This document shows positions 17,513-25,689 of a DNA stretch of 45,176 bases, piece after piece. Source of the DNA: Bacteroidota bacterium (GTDB lineage: Bacteria > Bacteroidota > Bacteroidia > Chitinophagales > Chitinophagaceae). A program made the translations under genes and the position numbers. Where the stretch lies: the NCBI GenBank assembly GCA_018267725.1, contig JAFDXY010000026.1:1-45176 (forward strand), in the 5' to 3' direction. The stretch's first letter is position 1, and every line of letters begins with the position of its first letter. The notes under the pieces are model-generated. The model was not told the origin of the DNA and did not search any database. It worked only from the letters and a program-made list of their open reading frames with translations.

Positions 17513-17818
17513 TTATTTTTTTGTTTCGCTTTCATTTGAAGAGATAAGGTAAATATCTTCTCCATCTTTCTTTAATAAATATTTTTCGCGTGCAAATTTT
17601 TCTAAAGCTGCGGGGCTGTTTTGTAAATCGGCTAAATCTTGTTTGGCTTTTTCTATTTCTTGTTCGTAATAATGTTTTTTATTTTCTGCTTCTTTTAATT
17701 TTTGCTTTTGTTCCCACACATAAAAAAAATCTCGTTGGTCAAAAAATAACATCCACACTGCAAAAAATGCAATTACAAGTAAGTATTTGTTGGTGAATAT
17801 TTTTACAATGTATTTCAT
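17513..17818 (-). CDS. septum formation initiator family protein (DivIC/FtsB-like)
   Basis: DivIC/FtsB proteins are small bitopic membrane proteins of the divisome that pair with FtsL and FtsQ/DivIB to activate septal wall synthesis. The 101-residue product has a short cytoplasmic N-terminus, one transmembrane helix (about 12-28), a coiled coil (about 33-65, KQKLKEAENKKHYYEQEIEK) and the family's conserved LEKFAREKYLLKKDGEDIYLI block. The intact length and the membrane anchor mark it as the functional copy; a truncated duplicate lies at 16497-16655. It is 84 nt downstream of eno on the same strand, an order often seen for ftsB. Confidence 0.9.
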   Translation of the reverse strand: MKYIVKIFTNKYLLVIAFFAVWMLFFDQRDFFYVWEQKQKLKEAENKKHYYEQEIEKAKQDLADLQNSPAALEKFAREKYLLKKDGEDIYLISSNESETKK

Positions 17819-17902
17819 GCAAAAAATAAAAATGGTGATTGATGCTATTCAAAATTAAGTGAACTTTAGTATAGCAACAACCACCAATTAATTAACACAT
17901 GT

Positions 17903-19195
<1,293 letters not shown>

Positions 19196-19201
19196 TTAGT
19201 G

Positions 19202-19231
19202 ATTAGTTAATTGGAATAATTAGTTAATTGG
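19202..19231. repeat. direct repeat ATTAGTTAATTGG
   Basis: Two exact 13-nt copies (19202-19214 and 19219-19231) lie just upstream of eno, beside the remnant of a four-helix-bundle gene. They resemble the low-complexity repeats found inside gldA and gltX in style but not in sequence. Confidence 0.7.
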
Positions 19232-19239
19232 GATGCAAT

Positions 19240-19377
19240 TTAGTGATTTGCTTCTTTTTGATGCTTTAAAAAAGAAACATAGCCATTTATTAATTTAAGA
19301 AGATATTGATATTTTGTTTTGAAGTTTTCAAAATTTTGTATCGAAATGTAGTTACAATCAGCAGCAACTATTAAATG
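19240..19377 (-). pseudogene. C-terminal remnant of a four-helix-bundle (23S rRNA intervening-sequence-type) protein
   Basis: The minus strand reads HLIVAADCNYISIQNFENF, then KTKYQYLLKLINGYVSFLKH and a stop. The pattern, an acidic/polar turn after a VA helix followed by a long helix ending in a GY/F-x-x-x-L motif, resembles the last two helices of the four-helix-bundle family common in Bacteroidota. There is no start codon, and the upstream two thirds are absent because the gldA stop codon lies directly before it. It appears to be a relic. The family call is from recall of typical sequences. Confidence 0.55.
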
Positions 19378-19387
19378 ATTTATTACC

Positions 19388-20092
19388 TTAATTAACTGTT
19401 GTTAATTGACGGAATACGTTTTCCAAATTACCTCTTTGCCTTAAATTTTGCAAACTATCATCTGCAACTATTGTTCCTTTGTTTATAATAATTACTCTAT
19501 CGCAAACAGCTTCTACTTCTTGTAAAATATGTGAAGAAAATAAAACGGTTTTATTTTTACCTTGTTCTTTTATTACATTTCTTATTTCTATAATTTGATT
19601 GGGATCTAAACCACTGGTAGGTTCATCTAATATTAAAACTTCCGGATTATGAATTAATGCCGCAGCTAAACCAACACGTTGTTTATAGCCTTTTGAAAGT
19701 TGTCCTATTTTTTTATTTTGTTCAACCTGTAAACCAACTAATTCAATTGTATTGACGATTGACGATTGACGATTAACGATTGAATGAATGCCCGCAACAA
19801 ATGCTAAATATTCTTTCACATACATATCATAATACAATGCATTGCTTTCGGGTAAATAACCTATTTTTCTTTTTGCTTCAATAGCATTGGTTTTTACATT
19901 AACGTCGCAAACGGTTGCTGTGCCTGCATCTTGTGCTAAATAACCTGTTATTATTTTCATGGTAGTGCTTTTCCCTGCACCATTGGGGCCAAGAAAACCA
20001 ACTATTTCTCCTTTATTAATTGAGAATGAAATATTGTTTACAGCTTTTTGTGTTCCGTATTGTTTTAATAATTGTTGTACCTGAATAGACAT
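19388..20092 (-). CDS. gldA: gliding-associated ABC transporter ATP-binding protein GldA
   Basis: GldA is the ATPase of the GldAFG ABC transporter linked to Bacteroidota gliding; its transport substrate is not established. The 234-residue product has Walker A GPNGAGKS (about 35-42), the Q-loop region IGYLPESNALYYDMYVKEYLAF, signature LSKGYKQR, Walker B VLILDEPTSGLD and the switch His in FSSHILQE. The wording around IGYLPE and GLDPNQ fits GldA better than generic ABC-2 ATPases. gldF and gldG are not adjacent. A heptamer repeat (19751-19783) encodes SIVNRQSSIVN in the helical subdomain. The start is ATG at 20092, 4 nt from a -7-like box. Confidence 0.87.
   Translation of the reverse strand: MSIQVQQLLKQYGTQKAVNNISFSINKGEIVGFLGPNGAGKSTTMKIITGYLAQDAGTATVCDVNVKTNAIEAKRKIGYLPESNALYYDMYVKEYLAFVAGIHSIVNRQSSIVNTIELVGLQVEQNKKIGQLSKGYKQRVGLAAALIHNPEVLILDEPTSGLDPNQIIEIRNVIKEQGKNKTVLFSSHILQEVEAVCDRVIIINKGTIVADDSLQNLRQRGNLENVFRQLTTVN
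19751..19783 (-). repeat. in-frame heptamer repeat (ATTGACG family) inside gldA
   Basis: Read on the plus strand, three exact ATTGACG units are followed by ATTAACG and a partial ATTGA, 33 nt in all. On the coding strand it gives SIVNRQSSIVN, a seven-residue period as expected for a 7-mer read in three frames. It occupies a helical-domain position between VAGIH and TIELVGL. Confidence 0.8.
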
Positions 20093-20096
20093 GCAC

Positions 20097-20104
20097 CAAA
20101 GATA
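20097..20104 (-). promoter_or_regulatory. putative -7 promoter box for gldA
   Basis: On the minus strand TATCTTTG matches TAnnTTTG exactly and ends 4 nt before the gldA ATG. No clear TTG is found at the -33 position. Confidence 0.5.
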
Positions 20105-20155
20105 AGTGAAGTGCTAAAGTATAAAATGTAAAAAGTTTTATGTTTGTTAAACGTT

Positions 20156-20377
20156 TCACTCAACATTATCATACTCTCCTTTTAAAGCATAATAACCAAA
20201 AATCATTAATCCAATGGCAATAGGAATAAATATAATTACAAAAACATACCATTGAATTTTTGTATCAATATGAGGTTTCTTAGCAATTTCAGATGCTGCT
20301 GTTTTTATTAAATAAAAAATTGATATAGGGCCTAACAATATCCAAACAATGCCTGCAATTTTTTTTAGTTTATTCAT
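20156..20377 (-). CDS. small DUF6814-type membrane protein
   Basis: The 73-residue protein has two hydrophobic helices (about 6-24 and 44-66) joined by a short polar loop (KKPHIDTKIQ), with positive charges at the N-terminus and an acidic tail. It lies 11 nt after the MFS gene on the same strand. Proteins of this size and topology (DUF6814) are known beside KgtP-like transporters in Bacteroidota, so a role as an accessory subunit is plausible but not shown. The family name is from context and topology. Confidence 0.7.
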   Translation of the reverse strand: MNKLKKIAGIVWILLGPISIFYLIKTAASEIAKKPHIDTKIQWYVFVIIFIPIAIGLMIFGYYALKGEYDNVE

Positions 20378-20388
20378 ACAAAATACTT

Positions 20389-21927
20389 TTAATTTTTATT
20401 AGCAATATTCATTTTAGAACTTATATACAATGCACCAATTACCAAACAAAGTATGCTTACAATTATTGGATAATACAAACCAACCAATTTATCTGATGTG
20501 TAAATAGTGGTTAATAAGGTTGCTATAAACGGAGTTAAGCCACCAAACACACCATTGCCAATATGGTAAGGCAACGACATAGAAGTGTAACGAATTTTTG
20601 TTGGAAACAACTCAACCAAAAACGCAGCAATTGGGCCATACACCATTGTTACATACAAAATCAAAATAAAAACTATGAATACCATTTGCCAGTAAATGCT
20701 ACTATTAAGTGTTTTTGAAATAGTTACTGCAGGTTTAATTGTTTTCTTTGCAACATCATTATACAACGTATCTATTTTTGTTTCTGCAAGTATATCTTTA
20801 TCTTCAAAAAAATGTTTTATAGTTGTTTTCCTTAATGTATCTATATTGTTGGGAAGTATAGTATAGTTTGATTTTATTTGACGCAATGCTTCTATTTCAA
20901 TTTTATTATTCATATCACTTAACTGTAATAATTGATTGAACAATGGTCTGTAAGAAATAATTGCCAAAAACATTCCTGCAAGCATTATCCATTTTCTTCC
21001 AATCTTATCACTCCATCCTCCAAACACAACAAAAAATGGTGTGGCAAAAAGTATTGCCCAAATAAGTATGGTTCTAGATTGCTCAAAATCTACTTTACAA
21101 ACATTTTCAATAAATGATTGAGCATAAAATTGCCCCGTGTACCAAACCACGCCTTGCCCCATGGTTGCACCAAACAATGCCAGTAAAACCATTTTTAAAT
21201 TGGCTTTATGTGCAAAGCTTTCTTTTAACGGATTTGTAGAAGTTTTACCTTCTATTTTTAGTTTTGAAAACAAAGGGCTTTCCTTCATTTTCATTCTTAT
21301 ATATACAGAAATAATTACCAAAACAATGGATAGTAAAAATGGAATACGCCAACCCCAATCGTTAAACTTTGCAATAGATTTTGCAGCATCATTATCTAAC
21401 CAATGTCTTGTTAATAAAATAACACCGAGTGATATAAACAAACCCAATGTGGCTGTTGTTTGTATCCAACTGGTAAAATAACCACGCCTGTTATCGGGTG
21501 CATGTTCTGCAACATAAGTAGCGGCTCCGCCGTATTCTCCACCTAAGGCAAGTCCTTGAATTAATCGCAACAATAAAACTAAAATAGGTGCAATAAAACC
21601 AATACTATCATACGATGGAATGCAACCAATAGCAAACGTACTTCCACCCATTAAAATTAATGTTAATAAGAAAGTATATTTTCTTCCTATTAAATCTCCC
21701 AATCTTCCAAACACCAACGCTCCAAAAGGCCTTACAATAAAACCTGCTGCAAATGTTGCCAATGTACTAAGTAATGCAGCCGTTGGATTTGTTTTAGGAA
21801 AAAATTGACTAGCAATAACAGTAGCTAAACTTCCAAAAATGTAAAAATCGTACCACTCAATTAATGTACCTATTGAAGAAGCTGTAATAACTTTCCAAAT
21901 ACCTTTTGTTGATGTTGAAGATGACAT
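20389..21927 (-). CDS. MFS transporter, metabolite:H+ symporter (KgtP/ProP-like) type
   Basis: From ATG 21927 the product has 512 residues. The first helix carries SSIGTLIEWYDFYIFG, the hallmark of the metabolite:H+ symporter subfamily, and FGRLGDLIGRKYT is the loop 2-3 motif, repeated in GGWSDKIGRKW after helix 8. LIQGLALGGEYGGAA is the helix 4-5 signature. Twelve hydrophobic helices are discernible. An unusual insert of about 90 residues (about 340-430, containing LPNNIDTLRKTTIKHFFEDK) sits between late helices and is probably periplasmic. Substrates in this subfamily include dicarboxylates, osmolytes and shikimate, and cannot be told here. Diverges from acs; followed by the DUF6814 gene. 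Confidence 0.88.
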   Translation of the reverse strand: MSSSTSTKGIWKVITASSIGTLIEWYDFYIFGSLATVIASQFFPKTNPTAALLSTLATFAAGFIVRPFGALVFGRLGDLIGRKYTFLLTLILMGGSTFAIGCIPSYDSIGFIAPILVLLLRLIQGLALGGEYGGAATYVAEHAPDNRRGYFTSWIQTTATLGLFISLGVILLTRHWLDNDAAKSIAKFNDWGWRIPFLLSIVLVIISVYIRMKMKESPLFSKLKIEGKTSTNPLKESFAHKANLKMVLLALFGATMGQGVVWYTGQFYAQSFIENVCKVDFEQSRTILIWAILFATPFFVVFGGWSDKIGRKWIMLAGMFLAIISYRPLFNQLLQLSDMNNKIEIEALRQIKSNYTILPNNIDTLRKTTIKHFFEDKDILAETKIDTLYNDVAKKTIKPAVTISKTLNSSIYWQMVFIVFILILYVTMVYGPIAAFLVELFPTKIRYTSMSLPYHIGNGVFGGLTPFIATLLTTIYTSDKLVGLYYPIIVSILCLVIGALYISSKMNIANKN

Positions 21928-22046
21928 GCAATTTGTTTTGGTTGCTGTTGGAAAATTAATTGTTTTTATACAATTATTATTTCTCAATTAATTATATAGT
22001 TGAATTTATTGTAGACTTTAGTAAATTCACGCTCCAAAATTTTATT

Positions 22047-23987
22047 ATGTCATATCCTTATCAAATTAAATCTTTCGAAGAATACAAAGAACAATATCAA
22101 AAAAGTATAGAACAACCCGAACAGTTTTGGGGCAATATTGCCGAAAATTTTTTATGGAGAAAAAAATGGGACAAAGTTTTAAACTGGAATTTTAAAGAAC
22201 CAAAAGTAGAATGGTTTAAAGGTGCTAAATTAAATATTACAGAAAATTGTATTGATAGGCATTTAGCTACGTTGGGAGAAAAACCCGCCATTATTTGGGA
22301 GCCTAACAACCCCGAAGAAAGAACAAGAATTGTAACCTACAACCGTTTACACAAACGTGTTTGCCAAGTTGCACAAATGCTAAAAAACAATGGTGTAAAA
22401 CGTGGCGATAGAGTTTGCATTTATATGGGAATGGTGCCCGAATTAGCTTATGCAGTTTTAGGCTGTGCAAGAATTGGTGCCATACACTCTGTAATATTTG
22501 GCGGCTTTAGTGCACAAAGCATTGCCGACAGGTTAGAAGATGCCAAAGCAGAATTTATTATTACTTGTGATGGTGCTTACCGAGGAGAAAAAATTATTCC
22601 ATTAAAAAATGTAATTGACGATGCTTTAATAGGAAACAAAACTATAAAAAAAGTAATTGTTTATACCCGAACAAGAACTCCCGTATCAATGATTAAAGGA
22701 AGAGATATTTGGTGGGAAGATGAAATGTTATATGCAGAAGAACAAGTAGAAAAAGATGGTAAAGTTTTTTTTGAAGCTGAAGAAATGGATGCTGAAGACC
22801 CACTATTTATTTTATATACATCAGGCTCTACCGGCAAACCTAAAGGCGTAGTACACAGCAGTGGCGGTTATTTGGTTTGGATGAATTATACTTTTGTAAA
22901 CGTATTTCAATACAAACCAGGGCAGGTTCATTTTTGCACGGCAGATATTGGTTGGATAACAGGACACAGTTATATTGTTTACGGTCCGTTAAGTGCAGGT
23001 GGCACAAGTTTAATGTTTGAAGGAATTCCTACATGGCCTGATGCTGGACGTTTTTGGGATATAGTTGATAAATACAAAGTAGATATTTTATACACAGCAC
23101 CAACCGCCATAAGAAGCTTAATGGGTTTTGGTTTAAAACCTTTAGAAGGAAAAGATTTATCATCATTAAAAATTTTAGGAACAGTTGGCGAGCCTATTAA
23201 TGAAGAAGCATGGCATTGGTATAATGAACATATTGGAAAGAAAAAATGCCCCATTGTAGATACTTGGTGGCAAACAGAAACTGGTGGCGTTTTAATATCA
23301 AACCTTGCAGGCATTACACCATCAAAACCAAGCTGGGCAACGCTTCCATTACCGGGTGTGCAACCTGTTTTAGTTGATGAAAACGGGAAAGAAGTTACCG
23401 AAAAAGATGAACACGGTTTATTAAAAGGAAATCTTTGCATGAAAACTCCATGGCCAAGTATTTTAAGAACCACTTACGGAGATCATGAAAGATGCAGAAC
23501 CAATTATTTTGCTACTTACGAAAATTTATATTTTACAGGAGACGGTGCATTAAAAGATGAACAAACTGGTTTTTACAGAATTACCGGAAGAGTAGATGAT
23601 GTATTAAATGTAAGCGGTCATAGAATTGGTACTGCCGAAGTAGAAAACGCCATTAACATGCACGCAGGTGTGGTAGAAAGTGCAGTAGTAGGTTACCCGC
23701 ATGATATTAAAGGGCAAGGTATTTATGCATTTGTAATTGATAATAAAATGCATGGCGATGAAGAATCTACAAGAAAAGATATTTTACAAACCGTATCAAG
23801 AATTATTGGCCCAATTGCAAAACCCGATAAAATTCAATTTGTAAAAGGATTACCCAAAACACGCAGCGGAAAAATTATGCGAAGAATTTTAAGAAAAATT
23901 GCAGAAGGCGAAACACAAAATTTAGGAGATACAACCACTTTGCTTGACCCTAATATTGTAGATGAAATTAAAAATGGAAGAGTGTAA
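22047..23987 (+). CDS. acs: acetyl-CoA synthetase
   Basis: Acs makes acetyl-CoA from acetate, ATP and CoA through an acetyl-adenylate. From ATG 22047 it has 646 residues, typical of the family; longer readings add a non-homologous leader. The N-terminal Acs domain (FWGNIAENFLWRKKWDKVL) is present. The adenylation motifs are YTSGSTGKPKGVVHSSGGYL (P-loop), DTWWQTETGG, YFTGDGA and GRVDDVLNVSGHRIGTAEVE. The C-terminal PKTRSGKIMRRILRKI contains the lysine that is acetylated in known Acs enzymes. It diverges from an MFS transporter of the organic-acid type, compatible with acetate or carboxylate use, and is followed 9 nt later by a DUF4160 gene. Confidence 0.97.
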   Translation: MSYPYQIKSFEEYKEQYQKSIEQPEQFWGNIAENFLWRKKWDKVLNWNFKEPKVEWFKGAKLNITENCIDRHLATLGEKPAIIWEPNNPEERTRIVTYNRLHKRVCQVAQMLKNNGVKRGDRVCIYMGMVPELAYAVLGCARIGAIHSVIFGGFSAQSIADRLEDAKAEFIITCDGAYRGEKIIPLKNVIDDALIGNKTIKKVIVYTRTRTPVSMIKGRDIWWEDEMLYAEEQVEKDGKVFFEAEEMDAEDPLFILYTSGSTGKPKGVVHSSGGYLVWMNYTFVNVFQYKPGQVHFCTADIGWITGHSYIVYGPLSAGGTSLMFEGIPTWPDAGRFWDIVDKYKVDILYTAPTAIRSLMGFGLKPLEGKDLSSLKILGTVGEPINEEAWHWYNEHIGKKKCPIVDTWWQTETGGVLISNLAGITPSKPSWATLPLPGVQPVLVDENGKEVTEKDEHGLLKGNLCMKTPWPSILRTTYGDHERCRTNYFATYENLYFTGDGALKDEQTGFYRITGRVDDVLNVSGHRIGTAEVENAINMHAGVVESAVVGYPHDIKGQGIYAFVIDNKMHGDEESTRKDILQTVSRIIGPIAKPDKIQFVKGLPKTRSGKIMRRILRKIAEGETQNLGDTTTLLDPNIVDEIKNGRV

Positions 23988-23996
23988 TTTATAGCT

Positions 23997-24311
23997 ATGC
24001 CTAAAATTTTTCAATACCTCTCTTACATTATTCGCTTTTACACCAATGAACATTTACCTATTCATGTTCATGTGCAAATACAAGATAGGGAAATAAAAGT
24101 TGAATTTATTTTTAGTGAAGATGAATTGATTTTAATATTTAAAAAAGTAAAAAACAAAACACCACTTACAGAAGCTGAAGCAAAAGAAGTTTCTGTATTT
24201 TTGAAACAATATCATAAACAAATAATTGATAAATGGAACAAAATGTTCGTATATCATCAACAAGTAAATTGCGAAGTAATAAACGTAAAATTAAAAAAGA
24301 AGAATCGTTAA
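23997..24311 (+). CDS. DUF4160 domain protein
   Basis: The 104-residue protein has the DUF4160 pattern: PKIFQYLSYIIRFYTNEHLPIHVHVQ at the N-terminus (the PxHVHV histidine block), then an EIKVEF strand and a helical C-terminal half (LTEAEAKEVSVFLKQYHKQIIDKWN). The family is found with DUF2442 partners and has been suggested to form toxin-antitoxin-like pairs, without firm biochemistry that I can cite. It overlaps the following DUF2442 gene by 79 nt in another frame, so the two are tightly coupled. It starts 9 nt after acs but is unlikely to be related to it. Confidence 0.82.
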   Translation: MPKIFQYLSYIIRFYTNEHLPIHVHVQIQDREIKVEFIFSEDELILIFKKVKNKTPLTEAEAKEVSVFLKQYHKQIIDKWNKMFVYHQQVNCEVINVKLKKKNR

Positions 24312-24583
24312 ATATTACTAAAGCATTTTATCTTGGCAATTATGTTGTGTTATTGTTTTTTAATAACGGCAACCAAAAAACAATAAACTTTCTTCCCATT
24401 TTTTCAAAATATGTTAAAGGGGCATTTATTAAATATGCTGAATTAAAAGCATTTAAAAAATTTATTATTGCCAGCGGAAATATTTTTTGGGGAAAGAATG
24501 AAGATGTAATTTTTCCTGTTTCATTTTTATACAACCATACTTCTGCAAAAAAAATAAAAGAAGAAATTTTATACGTACTGTAA
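24233..24583 (+). CDS. DUF2442-like partner of the DUF4160 protein
   Basis: The 116-residue product has a basic N-terminal extension (MEQNVRISSTSKLRSNKRK) encoded within the overlap. The core starts at SLNITKAFYLGNYVVLLFFNNGNQKTINFLPIF, a strand-rich pattern like DUF2442, and ends with VIFPVSFLYNH. No in-frame ATG occurs after the overlap and before the core, so the overlapping start at 24233 is the natural choice. Its stop TAA (24581-24583) shares its last base with the first codon of the following glycosyltransferase frame. Family call moderate. Confidence 0.72.
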   Translation: MEQNVRISSTSKLRSNKRKIKKEESLNITKAFYLGNYVVLLFFNNGNQKTINFLPIFSKYVKGAFIKYAELKAFKKFIIASGNIFWGKNEDVIFPVSFLYNHTSAKKIKEEILYVL

Positions 24584-25689
24584 TCAAAAATATTTTAATT
24601 ATTTCAACCGAGTTTCCGCCTGCAGTTGGCGGAATTGGTAACCATGCTTTTCATTTAGCCAATTCTTTTCAGCATAAAAAATACACTACAACGGTTGTTG
24701 CAGATATAAATGAAACTGATACAGACAAAATAAATTCATTCAAACAAAATATTTCTTTTACACTTTCTTCCATACAACGAAAAAAAAATATACTACTTGT
24801 TTATTTAAAAAGAATTAAACAAACATTACATTTTTCAAAACAAGCCGATATAATTTTTTGTTCAGGAAAGTTTTCTGTTTGGCAAATTCATATTATAAAA
24901 TTATTTTTTTCTTCTAAAACAATTATTGCCATTGTGCACGGAACCGAATTAGATTTAAAAAATAATATTGGTAAACATCTATTGTTTAGTGCATTAAAAA
25001 AAGCAAATACAATTATTGCAGTTTCAAACTATACTAAAAGTTTTGTTCCTAAAAATTTACAATCAAAATGTTTTGTAATTCCCAACGGAATTAATAACGA
25101 AGAATTTAAAAATTATATTTCAACTACATATCAAACAAATCCGTTACAACTTATAACTATTGGTAGTGTTACCAATCGAAAAGGTCAAGAAAATGTAATT
25201 AAAGCTTTGCCAATTATTCTATCCTCTTTTCCTTTAACCACTTATCATATAGTTGGTAAACCTGTTGAAAAAGAAAAGTTGTTAGCAATAGCCAATCAGT
25301 TAAATGTTGCAGATAAAATTATTTTTCATGGTGCTGTTGAAAGAACAGAATTATTAAAAATTTTGCAAGCATCTACCATAAAAATTATGCTGAGCAATCA
25401 TACAACCGATGGAGATTTTGAAGGATTTGGTATTGCCATTCTTGAAGCCAATGCAGTTGGGAAACCCGCTGTGGGAGCTAATTTTGGAGGAATTACAGAT
25501 GCTGTTAAAAATAATTTCAACGGAATATTGGTTGATGTAAATAATGCAAATGCAATTACAAATGCTATTAAAGAAATTTTGAACGATTATAAAAATTATT
25601 CCAATCATGCATTGCAATGGGCTCAACAACACGATTGGAATAATATTATAGAAAAATACATTGAAATAATAAATGCAAATAATTGCTAA
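24583..25689 (+). CDS. GT4-type glycosyltransferase with a non-standard or lost start codon
   Basis: A 368-residue frame encodes a full GT-B glycosyltransferase. The N-terminal domain starts KNILIISTEFPPAVGGIGNH with the usual glycine-rich acceptor loop. AIVHGTEL and the linker PNGIN follow. The C-terminal domain has ITIGSVTNRKGQENVIKALP, HGAVERTELLKIL and the donor-site block EGFGIAILEANAVGKPAVG. The residue before KNILI, where a Met is expected, is ATC at 24583-24585, set in a TAATC overlap with the previous stop. No ATG, GTG or TTG lies between the upstream in-frame TGA and this point; the first standard start is GTG at 24934, which would delete the N-terminal domain. So the gene uses ATC, has lost its start, or the base is a sequence error. 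Substrates unknown. Convergent with a POT transporter (4 nt overlap). Confidence 0.8.
   Translation: MKNILIISTEFPPAVGGIGNHAFHLANSFQHKKYTTTVVADINETDTDKINSFKQNISFTLSSIQRKKNILLVYLKRIKQTLHFSKQADIIFCSGKFSVWQIHIIKLFFSSKTIIAIVHGTELDLKNNIGKHLLFSALKKANTIIAVSNYTKSFVPKNLQSKCFVIPNGINNEEFKNYISTTYQTNPLQLITIGSVTNRKGQENVIKALPIILSSFPLTTYHIVGKPVEKEKLLAIANQLNVADKIIFHGAVERTELLKILQASTIKIMLSNHTTDGDFEGFGIAILEANAVGKPAVGANFGGITDAVKNNFNGILVDVNNANAITNAIKEILNDYKNYSNHALQWAQQHDWNNIIEKYIEIINANNC

Noticed and set aside
22979..23473. 164-residue minus-strand open frame antisense to acs
   Set aside because: It is entirely inside conserved acs sequence and its translation shows no family features. Shadow frame.
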